From positions 902,501-966,500 of the forward strand of contig JAJTWR010000284.1 in NCBI GenBank assembly GCA_021613335.1: 64,000 nucleotides of DNA. The letters are read 5' to 3'. This stretch comes from Whitmania pigra. Its lineage: Eukaryota; Annelida; Clitellata; Hirudinida; Haemopidae. The notes below the pieces were generated by a model. The model did no database searches. It saw nothing but the letters and a program-made list of their open reading frames with translations, and had not been told where the DNA came from. Positions 25,101-35,429 of the stretch are shown in pieces (within the stretch, counting starts at the first letter, position 1; each line of letters opens with the position of its first letter). The translations under genes were made by a program, and so were the position numbers.

Positions 25101-28100
25101 GTCAGTTACTTACCGTGGCCTGCAGTTCCTCTGTCAGCGTCTCAACATGGAAAAGGTTATCGACAGAATTTGGCTTACCGCTAACTCCGCTAGATTCGGG
25201 TCCAAACTGTCCCTCATCCACACCGTCGCCCCTCTGATGAGACCTTACTTGCGCAGTCCTTTGCGGCGGGTAGCACAGGTCGTGAATGTTGTTTATTTCC
25301 AAAATGTTCGACATTTGTTTGTCAAACATCTCTAGGATCGGGTCCAACTCTTTCATCTGTTCTTTGACGACATCAACGTCCAAAGCAATGGTCTGCAATC
25401 TCAAAACCTGCCCTTCCAGACACCTCGGACATTTTAGTTCTCAACGTAGCTTCTTTGTCTTGTCTTTCCTGTATTTCTTCCTTTTTCCTTGAAAGAGCCC
25501 CTGCAATTCAGTCCAGCTAGCTTCTGTCCCTCCCAGGGGATCCTTGATAATGTGCTGACCCGTAGTAATCAAATGAAGTAAGGAGGTCTCTTGCTCATCT
25601 TTTAGCTTGTCTTCTGAACTGATCAAATCTCGACATAAGTTCTAGCACAGCAGGAGATAAGTCATCATTTCCGTGGTTTCAGACGAAACGTTGTCGACAT
25701 TCTCCTGGAATTGCCTTAGTGACATTCTGTTCAAGTCCAAAAAGTTCAAGGTCACGAGGGCTGGTACCAACCAGTCGTCGAACTTGTTCAACGTGCTTTT
25801 AAATTCTGCAACCGTAGACTTGAGCTTTTCGATTTCTGAAATTCTTTGTGAACACTGAGCCGTAGCGTCTGCAATTCTTGTTATCAAATTCTCCTTTTTT
25901 GTTTTCAAATCAGGGCCAAATCCTTTCACATCGATCATGTTCAGAAAAGACTGTCTGCTCTCTAGTTTGGCTTGCATCTCCCAGAGGTTTTGAAGAAGGG
26001 CCTGAATGTTATCCAAATCAACGCTGCCAATAGCATGTAGATGTTGCTCAATATCCTCCAACCACCTACTCATATCTTCCAATCCCACATCCGGATCAAG
26101 AGTGGCAAAATGATCGGCCAAAAGTTTTCCCGTAAGGCTTTTAGCTTCGTTCGTTATTCTGTCCAATCTGTCACTCAATTCTTTCGATCTTATGTTGACA
26201 GACTCTATTGCTGCATCATCAGCCCCTAAATCCTTGAGGCAGTCAATGTAAGTTCCAGAAATATCTTTGACTTCGCTAAGTTGTCTTAAACCCTCTTCAA
26301 AAGCGACAGACAAAAACTTTTCAGCGTCGCGATGGGAATCCTAAAAAGTAAAATAAAGCAAAATAATAATTAAATGAATTTGTAAATGACAAGCCATTTT
26401 AGGCTTCACAAAAATCGAGTGAACAATTTCTCTTGAAATAACTCAATAACAGCAATAGAAAGTAAGGAGGTCTCCTAACCTCGGTTCTCTTGTCTTCGTC
26501 TTTGAGAATGCCGATCATATTTTCAGCCGAGTCGCACCATTCCACCATCCTTGATTCTGCTCCTTTGAGAGCCAAGCTTAATTGTTTCATGCCTTCAAGC
26601 TTATCTATTAAGTTGTTCGAGCAATTCGATAGGTTGTCCAATCTTTCGATGATAGATCTTAATTGGTCAGCCAGGTCGTGGTGCTGAGCTCAGACGAGCT
26701 GGACTGGTGCCGAGTCTTCTGTGATCACAGATGGCCTGAACTCTTCTAATCTGTCTTCGTATTTCTGAATCGACGATATGATAATTTGGGCGGAGCTAGA
26801 CAGCTTGGGTATCTTTTTTTCGCACTCTTGGGCATCTTCTAATATTAGTTGACAAATTGTGCTGTAGGTGGATTGGTGTCTAGAAGTAGGGATGACTTCA
26901 TGAGCGAATGCTCGACAGATGTCAGCTTCGATTCGTACTCATCCAGCATCTTCTTTATTGAAATGAAATATCTGTCGTCCATTATAAGGCCATTCTCGAG
27001 AGCTTCACCAAGAGGAAGTGGAGTTTTATCATCAGCGTAATACAAACTGCTGCATGGATCAATTAATTGTCTTTGAATGGCCTGTTTCAAACCAATCACT
27101 TCTCAAGAATCTAGGTCAGCAATTATCTTTACCTCTGTGTCAATAAGACCCCTATCGATGCATTCGGCAAGATTCATCATTTTCCCTCCCTCTTGATCAA
27201 TGAACATATTCATGTTGGAATCATACCATCTACTTTGCAGTATTTTTGTTAGAGAAGAGCTTTGGTTCCATGGCTCATCGCTGCCATATCCTGAAGTCTT
27301 AGAGATGTCTTCTCTGGAAGCACCATCATCACCGTGATCTTCGTCGGCACGACTCGCCAAGATGCTTTCTTTCGACTTTTCCTCATCTTCGTCGGCTCTT
27401 TCCTTAGGACTCAGATCGTCGTCAGCCTTAAAGCCATCTTCAGCATCCAAAGTTTCTTGGTATGACCTGTGACCTTTATCAACTGGTTCATCAACTGACA
27501 AATCATCTTCAACCTTCATCTGTGTTTCCAGACCAGGACCTATATCGAGTCGTTGTTTACCTATCTTTCCATTTTTATTGTCACTAGATTCTGCTTTATC
27601 CACTTTATCGCTAAATATAGACTTTTGAGCCTCTGCATTGGAAGTTGTTTCAGACTCCCTTGGATGATTCAGCCATTGCTCCTGAAGATGTTCTCTGTTA
27701 AAAATTTCAGGGTGCCTATCAGGAGTGGTCTTGAGTGCTTCAGCAATGGCCATGCCGGGTATTACCGGAGCTCCTACAACAGCAATAAAATCCATGCCAA
27801 TAGCTTTTGCTGTTGATAGTTTACTTTTATCACTAGTGGTACCTTCCTTCTTTGATTCTTGAGTATCAATGACTTCTGAAGATGGTTCATTTAAATCATG
27901 TTTTTCAAAATCTTCTACTTCATTTTTAGGGGCATTGATCTCTTCAGATTCTAGTGAGGGTGGTTTATCAATTTCCTTTTCAACTTGACCATCTTTGTCT
28001 CATCTTTGCTATCAATTTTCTCCGAGCTAGACTCAAATTCAATTGGACGTTTTTCGTCTTTAGCAAGACCTGATTCCTCCCCATAATCTCTCTCAGTTTC

Positions 28101-28166
28101 AACCTCATCAAGTGATTTTGTGTTCATCTAGAAGCGTTACTCCAGCAACTTCCTCAGGTGACGTAA
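22188..28166 (-). pseudogene. Spectraplakin-like gene fragment with plakin and spectrin repeats, many frame breaks
   Basis: Reading from 28166 downward: an acidic low-complexity part, a stretch beginning MDFIAVVGAPVIPGMAIAEAL, two plakin-type repeats (NLAECIDRGLIDTE; PLGEALENGLI), then a long series of helical segments with the W and L spacing of spectrin repeats to about 22190. Plakin repeats followed by spectrin repeats is the order in MACF1/dystonin/Shot giant cytolinkers. Several good introns remain (for example donor 26479 to acceptor 26342; donor near 24840 to acceptor near 24722). I count at least eight disruptions: in-frame TGA at 27103-27105 and 26690-26692, TAG at 25642-25644, and frameshifts near 28115, 28000, 26850, 25440-25400, 24345 and 23950. 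No calponin-homology, plakin, EF-hand or GAR exons are seen. It is either a decaying fragment or a badly sequenced stretch of a real gene; intact genes on both sides favour the first. Confidence 0.7.
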
Positions 28167-28544
28167 CTGAAATATTAAAATTTTAAATTTATCATGATCA
28201 TTTGTATTGCTTTATAAATAACAATTCATTCACAAAAAAAACAGATAGCAAACCTTTTATTGAACGATCCTTATCAAGATCAAGCCTTACTATCCCATCC
28301 TCAGAAGATTTTGCAACCTCAAAGATATCAAAGATAGGTTATTTAACATTAAAAATATATTCTCTAAGCTTTTACAAAAAAATACAATCAAAAGTCTGTG
28401 CTATCATTTAAATTTTTTATTTTCGTTGGTCGGGAATCAAATTCATGTAAATTTATTCTAGCATAACGCGCATACGATTATAGCACGCATATGAGGATGT
28501 GCGGTGCGTAAAATCGAACATAACGCGCGTGTAATATGATGTCG

Positions 28545-29550
28545 GTGACTCTAGCAGCTGTCAGCAGTGTTCGGCAGCGGTGAGGGGGGTCCCGTTTTTC
28601 GCAAAATTTGAGTCTCGTAAACATAGAAATTATATAAATGATACATATTTTGAAAGGAGAGATAATGACCTTTCTGAATATTATAAAATTCACAGACGAC
28701 TGAATCACTGTGGTTATATCTCGCGGCTCAAGTGACTTGTAAAACATGGAATTGTTGTGATATCATCTTAAAACTCATAATATACTCTAATTTATTTGCA
28801 TTTTTTACAAAATCGTATAGAAATAAACTTTCTGAAGTTGTATCCACAACGAAAAGAACGAAATGGCTACGCTACGAGATATAACTGCAGTGATTTGGTC
28901 GTACGTAAAACTTTGAGGCACTATATCTCAACTTTGGTACATGGAATTGTGCCATGGTACATTTCATTTAGAAGATATTTACTAGTCCTACAAGATGATA
29001 TATGCTATAATAGGTTTCCATGCAGCCCATATGGTCTACCTGGCGACGGCAGAAACCCTATGAACTGCTTGGGTGGTCATCATTCATGATGCATTGAAGT
29101 GGGATATCTTTGAATAATAATGTAATTGAATGTCATTTTGAAGATGCTACATAGATATCATAGCAATCCCACGTTTTAAAAGTCACTTTAGCTACAGGAT
29201 GTAATCGCAGTGATTTGGTCGTATGTAAAACCTTGAGGCGTGATATTTCAACTTTGGTACATGGAATTGTGCCGTGGTATATGCCATTTTGAAGATATTT
29301 AATAGCCCTACAAGATGATATAAACCACAATAAATTTCTATGTTAAAAAGTTTTAGTTTAAGACAAATTAATTTTTGCAAGAAATTTTAATAATAAAATT
29401 TAGTAAATTTAATAATTTTATAATATTCAGAAAGGTCATTATATCCCCTTTCGAAATATGTATCATTTATATAATTTCTATGTTTACGAGACTTAAATTT
29501 TGCAAAAAACCGGACCCCTCTCACCGCTGCCGAACACTGCTAGAGTAGTC
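28545..29550. mobile_element. Foldback element, about 1 kb, with long terminal inverted repeats
   Basis: The left end (28545-28690, from ctctagcag through cagtgttcggcagcggtgag to ctttctgaatatt) reappears as its reverse complement at about 29400-29550. Inside, a block containing gcagtgatttggtcgta and caactttggtacatggaatt occurs twice in direct order (about 28870-29030 and 29185-29340), and part of it also occurs inverted near 28690-28760. No transposase frame is present, so it would be non-autonomous. Confidence 0.75.
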
Positions 29551-29879
29551 GGGCTGTAATATGGTTGAAAATAGAAAAATTTTTTCTGAAGCCAAATTAA
29601 AGAGCCATTCAGTAAATGAAATTTACCATAATAATCGTATAATCTACTATGAACAATTTTTTGAATTAGTTTATAAAAATAGGGCAAAATGGACATGGGT
29701 CTATAATTGTTAAAATTATTATAATCACCAGATATAAATAAATTAGCTTAATACACTTAAATTCAGATGGGACAATGCCAGTTCGAAAAGAGCAATTAAA
29801 GATAGAGGACAGGGTCAGCAATCAAGGAAGTTAATTCATGTGCAATGTATGGATCAATATTATCAAGGCTATAGGATTA

Positions 29880-30165
29880 CATGTCATTTCTTGCGATCCA
29901 AACCATCACAAAATCAAGTGATTCACCACCTGTCATTCCTTTTAACAAAAATTACCTGCAGTATTGCGGTGGTTTGGAACACATGCGCTTTTTTTGTGGT
30001 CCAAACCACCACAAAAATCAAGTTCTTCATTAACTGTAGTTCCTAAAAGCTCCGTAGTGCATCGCCCTTATTCGAAAAAATCTTGCCAGCAGTATTGTGA
30101 TAGTTTGGATCACATGCAATTTTTTGTGGTCCAAACCACCACAAAAATCAAGTTCTTCGTTAACT
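29880..30165. repeat. Tandem repeat of about 130 bp, about three units
   Basis: Units share cagtattg, then ggtttggaacacatgc, and a hairpin TTGTGGT-CCAAACC-ACCACAA, followed by aaaatcaagttcttc. The first unit is partial and diverged. Confidence 0.7.
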
Positions 30166-30589
30166 CGTCCATTAAGGCCCCATTCCAATATGGGCGGAAC
30201 CGAGAAAGAGAAGGTAGCCGTCCTGAGAACCAAAGACATCGCATAACCATTTTAGCATAACTTAAAACTCAGCTATTCAATTAAAGGCAGCTATTTAATC
30301 TAAAAACTAGATAAATTATCAATACTAATTTTAAAATTTGCTCGGAGACGTTTGGTTGGCAATGTTCTTATTATATTTAATATAATCGAACCATGATTGT
30401 TTATCATTTAATTTAATAAATACAATATATATGATAAAATACTGAAAGAACTAGGGAAAACAAACTTAGTTAAAAAAAAATAGAATCTGCCGATATAGAA
30501 CCTTGTAGAATAATCAAGTAAGAGCTAAATCTCGTTATAGATAAATATATCCCAAGCCGAGGCAGAATTCAGAAAAGACAGCCATGGCT

Positions 30590-31420
30590 TACGAAGGAGG
30601 TCATCAAATGCAAAAGAACTAAGTATGGATGAAATTACAAGAAATGACAAAAATGAAGAGAAACTTGAAGAGAAAGATGAAAGGAAGCTTAAGGAGTTAA
30701 AAGGAAAATATAAAAAAAAAAGGAATACATCAAACAATATTAATAGAAAAGCATTACTTAATATGAGAACAAATTAACAAAGAATGTTAAAAATGATAGC
30801 AAGAGCTCTTTCAGATATGTTAGATGTGAACAAAAAGTAAGGGACAAAATTGAACCATTAAAAAATAGTGGGGGCAAACAGTTGATTAGGTAGAGGAAAC
30901 AGCCAACATATTAAACAGCTACTTCAGTTCAGTTTTTACTAAGGAAACAATAGGGAATGTACCAGAACTGTCAAGGAGAATCCAAGAGATTGAGACAAAA
31001 TTAGATATAATGAAATTCTCAAAAACAGAAGTTATTAAGCAACTGGATAATTTGAAGGTAGACAAGAGCCCTGGCTAGACGTAATAATTATAGTAGTTTT
31101 CTGTTCAAGAATGGAAGTAGGAGCTTGATATCCAACTACAGGCCAGTAAGCTTAACCTCAGTAGTTTGCGAAGTAATTGAAAGAATAATCCAAAGAGGCA
31201 TGTATCAACATTTTTTTGAAGAAACGAAGTGATTTGGAAGAGCCAACATGGTTTTACTAAAAACAGGTTGTGTATCACCAACCTACTTGAGTTTTTTTAA
31301 CACATTTGTAAGCGAGGCTCACTGGCCGACATTGTTACATATAATTTTCGGAAACACTGTGGGTCAAAAATTAATGCCAAATTTCTTATTAAATTTAACT
31401 AAAACAAAGATCACTTTAAC
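30590..31420 (+). mobile_element. Decayed CR1/L2-like LINE fragment
   Basis: From 30897 a 60-codon stretch reads like the region before the reverse transcriptase (ANILNSYFSSVFTKE, then KTEVIKQLDNLKVDKSPG). At about 31120-31230 it continues in another frame with SNYRPVSLTSVVCEVIERII, a typical RT block. A deletion, stops and frame changes between and after these blocks show that it is dead. Its 3' part, from 31232 on, is the left end of the duplicated segment and appears again from 11465. Confidence 0.75.
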
Positions 31421-31483
31421 CAAATTTATATTTTATTTCGGAAAACACGTCCAATCATAGCACCTAAGTTAGCTAATGTGTGA

Positions 31484-31726
31484 ACAAGTTATTCACTTGT
31501 ATAAGGCTAGCAGGGTTTTTATGTTTAAACCAAAGAACTGCTTGTTGCGGGGTGTAAAAGTGAAACTATAGAGTTATTTTATAAAGTGTAACATTAGAAT
31601 AAGTTGTCGCCATGTTATATACATTGCCAAATGTATGTACTTATTTAAAAAAGATTTTTGAACCTGCTAGCGACGTAACATAGGCTTTTAACAATGGGCT
31701 CTCGCCCTGCTAGCCTTATTGAAGTG
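31484..31726. mobile_element. MITE, about 240 bp
   Basis: Terminal inverted repeats of about 22 bp: CACTTGTATAAGGCTAGCAG at 31494 and its near-perfect complement ending at 31726 (ctgctagccttattgaagtg). A tgtgtga direct repeat lies at both sides. Copy 1 of the duplication lacks this sequence at the same site. It has no coding capacity. Confidence 0.75.
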
Positions 31727-31756
31727 TGTGAGTATTAATCAGCCCGGCGACGTTCT

Positions 31757-31808
31757 ATTTATTTATTTGATTATAGTCCGTTGCATAACTGAGATGATTT
31801 GGACTTGA
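31757..31808 (-). mobile_element. SINE family B, 3' fragment (52 bp)
   Basis: On the minus strand: a hairpin AGTCC…GGACT, then ataatc and an AAATAAAT tail. Flanked by a 9-bp target-site duplication, cgacgttct. Absent from the matching site in copy 1. Confidence 0.8.
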
Positions 31809-32023
31809 CGACGTTCTAGGCACGGGTTTGTAAATATGCAACCCGACGCGGACTTGCAGTTCATAACTGAAAACATCGATCTCTTATTAATATTCAGTGC
31901 TTCCTGATTGGCTGGACCAACACTGGTATGATTGCGCCTCTTGACCTAGATGAATTGACGAGAACGATCACTGCTGCAAAAAACAGCCGGTCAGTCCTGT
32001 TCGGAACTTTTAAAATTTGTTTA

Positions 32024-32070
32024 TTTATTTATTTGATTATAGTCCGGTACATGACTGAGATGATTTGGAC
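32024..32070 (-). mobile_element. SINE family B, 3' fragment (47 bp)
   Basis: Same hairpin-and-tail unit, flanked by the 13-bp duplication taaaatttgttta. Copy 1 keeps the empty site. Confidence 0.8.
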
Positions 32071-32353
32071 TAAAATTTGTTTACACGACAGGAATTTTTA
32101 AGTAGGGACGTCATTTCAGCTTTTTCCAAGGGGATGGGCAATGCAAACCCTGACACAACTTGAGGAGACTAATTTTTTTGCGTCTAAAGTTTAGATTTTT
32201 ATTTTATATTTTAATAGTTATAAATAATAATTTTACAAAATTAGTCACACATTTTTAATTTGTAAACTTAAATCTTTGGTTACTGACCTTGATCCATCAT
32301 TTATTGTAATTAAAATAACTTAATCGTTAATAGTTCTTTCAGCTTGTGAAATT

Positions 32354-35300
32354 ATGCCAACTAAGTATTACCAGTTAAAGTCGGACGGTGATTCAAGAAA
32401 AACATGGAGGAAAAAGTTAAACCATAGTAAATATTATTTTATTTAATTAAAATCTTTAGCTACCAGCTGCTGATTTTATAGAAATGTGATTTTGTTAGAG
32501 TCGCATTTATTACATTTATTATTTTATTGCTTAAAAGTTCTTACCCTGGCATTTCCAAATGTGAGCATAATCAAAGTGCTAATTTCAGAAAGAAATTCCA
32601 TATATTTAATTGTAAATGAACAAATTGTTACATTTCTTACTCTACATGATGTCAGTAACGATTTTGTTTCAGAAATTGGTTTGATTGAGTATACATTCAA
32701 AGAGATACAGGAGGAGATAGATCAATACGAAACAGTTAGTTGACCTATTTTATGTGCGCCCGCATGGCCTAATGGTTAAGGTTGCACCTCTCACGATGGC
32801 AGCTCGGATTCGAACCCCGCTGCGGGAGCCCCGTCCTAATCATCTAGCTACGCAAAGGACTTTAATAAAACATTATTTGATCTATTTTAGGAATAATTAA
32901 TTCCGGATATCTGGGCAGTAGATTCTGTTAACATTTATTGTTTAAATTAAATTTATTAAATTATAGCTTTGCGTATACAATTGTAAAAGGCTTAAAATGG
33001 TTTTGGAAATCATGAGGTTGGTAAAAGATATACTTAAATGTAATTTTTTATCTAACAAACAATTTTGCATACTTTAGTAATCTCATGCCTAAAATAAAAG
33101 ATACAACTCTCACAGAAATTGATGACCTAATATATCCTGATGAGAAACAGTTGATCAAGGGTACATATAATTAATTAGAGTTATTGTTCAGCGTTTTTGC
33201 GGGCCTTACCCCAATCCACGTTTCATTTGAGTCGCTTGCAAATTTCTCAATGTGTTGTAAAACTATATGCAAACATCTTTTTTTGACAGGATGCGATTCA
33301 AAAACATTTCATAAGTATCTAATTGAGAGTAAATTCACGATGTTTGAAAATTACTACATCTCGCTAGTTATGAATAGAAACAACGATATTGATCCCGAGG
33401 TTAGTCATAAATTCTTTGGTAATTTTTTTTTGTGGACTCGAAATAATGTTGTTCAATTTCTACAGTTGAACGAAGAAAGCTTTCAAATAATGGATACAGT
33501 ATACATACAGATGATAGAAAATGCAGAAAATATGTTCGATAGGAATCCGTTAACGTATGAATAATATCACTTCAATTAATGTGAAAACCATGTCTGTTCA
33601 AATTTTATTATTAAAAATTTGGTAGAGTTGTTTGTGCATTGGCGACAAGCAGATTATATTTGTGTCAAGCCATAAAAGTATTGAAGGCTGTCGTGAATAG
33701 AGGCACAGAATATCTTAAAGAACTACCAGGAACTGAAAGATGTCAGATATTCAAAAGTTTTTACCGAATGAATGTTTTTTTTTAGTTTTGATTAAATGCG
33801 ATCTTTGTAGATGCTAAATATTTTGTGTGGCTTTCAAGATTAAAAGACATTCCTGAAGGCAAAGATGAACAGACTAAGAGAATCACGTCATTTTTAAAAT
33901 ATCAAAGTAATATTAAGGATCATATTATTAATGCGTATTTATATTTACAAAAAATATTAAATCTTAATTTTTCAAATGATAGGCAATTTAATATTCTCGA
34001 CGAGGTTCAACGCAGACTATCCGACTATGACGAATTTTTTAGAAGAAAATGAAAAATTACAAAATGTTAGTTATAAACTGATAAAACGGCCTTCGTCAAA
34101 TATCCAAATTTTATCTTCACAAAATTTAAATACGATTAATTGCTAAAATATTTAATTATATTTGTTATTATTAAAAAGAGAAAAACGTTTGATGAAAACT
34201 TCGTCAAACTATTAAGAGGAATCAAAGCGCCATTTCTGCAAGTTGATCACTTATATAGATACTTCTCATCAGCCCAAAAGGATGAGGAGAAATTGCAACG
34301 GAAAATAGATTTTCTAAGGGGAATTACGGAAGTAAAATTTTAAAATCATGTTTAATTTGTCTATTACTTTTGAACTTATATAATGTTATTATTTTTTTAG
34401 GATGATGGTACCATAATTAACGAGTTTCTATCTATGTTCGGTGAAGTGGAAAATTACTTCTTTAACGATGTGGGTTAATTTTTAGTTGTGATGAATATTA
34501 ATTTCTTTACTTCGTTTGAACGCCTATTTCATTATGTTTAAAACTTAATCCAGAAGTGTAAATTTAAATTTAAAAATTCCAGAAATGTAAATATTCAGAA
34601 TCCGTCATGAAACAAATCGATAAATACCACTGCAATGACTTGGAACCTTTTATCACTACAAATGATTCAACCGATTGTCATGAAGACTTACTTGACAATG
34701 AGCATAATGAACAAGCTGACTTCACGGTGGAAAGATTTCTCTTTTACGATGGCTTTCTGAAAGGTCTTTACGTTGTTTGGAAAATTTACGATGCGTGTAT
34801 GTCGCATAAGGACATACTTCAGGTCAGCTATCTATTGGTTATTAGTTATACATCACTCAACACAGGTAACTAACTAATATTTTTCTCAAAATAGAGTGAA
34901 ATGGTCAAAAGAGCGTTTCTGAGTAAACACATAACCAGTTTCTTGAAACGTAAGCTCGAAGATCCTTCAATTGATTTGCCATGGTGGTACCAAACTTCGA
35001 TAAAAAAATGGTGAGTCTCGCAATTGTTAACAAAAATTGTTTAAGCAATATTTGCTCAAGACAAATTAATTAATATCTTATATTCATATAGCCCCTTTTT
35101 GGTTGTTTCCAAGAGTCATGAACATATGGTTGATGATATCTGTAGGCTAATGAGTGGGCAAATTCTGGACGATGTAAGTTCTTGTGAATGAATTGTCAAT
35201 TTGTTAATGTTTATTCAATAAAACATTAATAAAATATGTAATAAATTAATTAATTGATTTTATTTTGATAGATTACTTGGGAATCAGTGTACTTCACCTC

Positions 35301-35388
35301 AATAAGTCGCGCTTCAACAGCAGAATTATGGAGTTATAATAGCCCGGAAATAATTCCCGTGTCAAATGTTGGACTCATATATATGTAA
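32354..35388 (+). CDS. Unrecognised 15-exon gene, copy 2 (562 aa)
   Basis: Exons: 32354-32426, 32538-32734, 32967-33016, 33078-33160, 33290-33399, 33466-33554, 33626-33756, 33811-33906, 33983-34065, 34179-34331, 34401-34469, 34583-34822, 34895-35010, 35092-35173 and 35272-35388. The 1,689 bp stay in one frame from ATG to TAA. An AATAAA lies 27 bp past the stop. Likely helical and cytosolic, with the longest exon reading FTVERFLFYDGFLKGLYVV. No family is recognised and no catalytic motif is seen. A full SINE sits in intron 2. The same 15-exon structure recurs in copy 1, and exons 12-15 in a degenerate copy at 56556-57310, so this is a small local gene family. The exon 7 donor is weak and that joint should be confirmed. 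Confidence 0.75.
32753..32878 (+). mobile_element. tRNA-derived SINE, family B (full-length)
   Basis: The tRNA-like head starts GCCCGCATGGCCTAATGG (A box) and has the B box GGATTCGAACCCC. A near-complete acceptor-stem pairing joins GCCCGCA to TGCGGGA. The tail is a hairpin GTCC…GGAC, then tttaataaaac. It is flanked by 11-bp target-site duplications (gacctatttta / gatctatttta) and is absent from intron 2 of copy 1. Confidence 0.85.
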
Positions 35389-35414
35389 TAATGAACGATT
35401 TAAGTATCTTGTTC

Positions 35415-35420
35415 AATAAA
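35415..35420 (+). terminator. Polyadenylation signal AATAAA
   Basis: Hexamer 27 bp after the stop of the 15-exon gene, copy 2. Confidence 0.65.
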
Positions 35421-35429
35421 CATTTTTTG

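Noticed and set aside
29880..30165. CRISPR-like array
   Set aside because: Units are about 130 bp, diverged and contiguous with no spacers, in an animal genome.
32753..32830. A functional tRNA gene
   Set aside because: The A and B boxes and acceptor pairing are tRNA-like, but it has a unique 3' tail, target-site duplications and an empty site in the sister copy, so it is a SINE.
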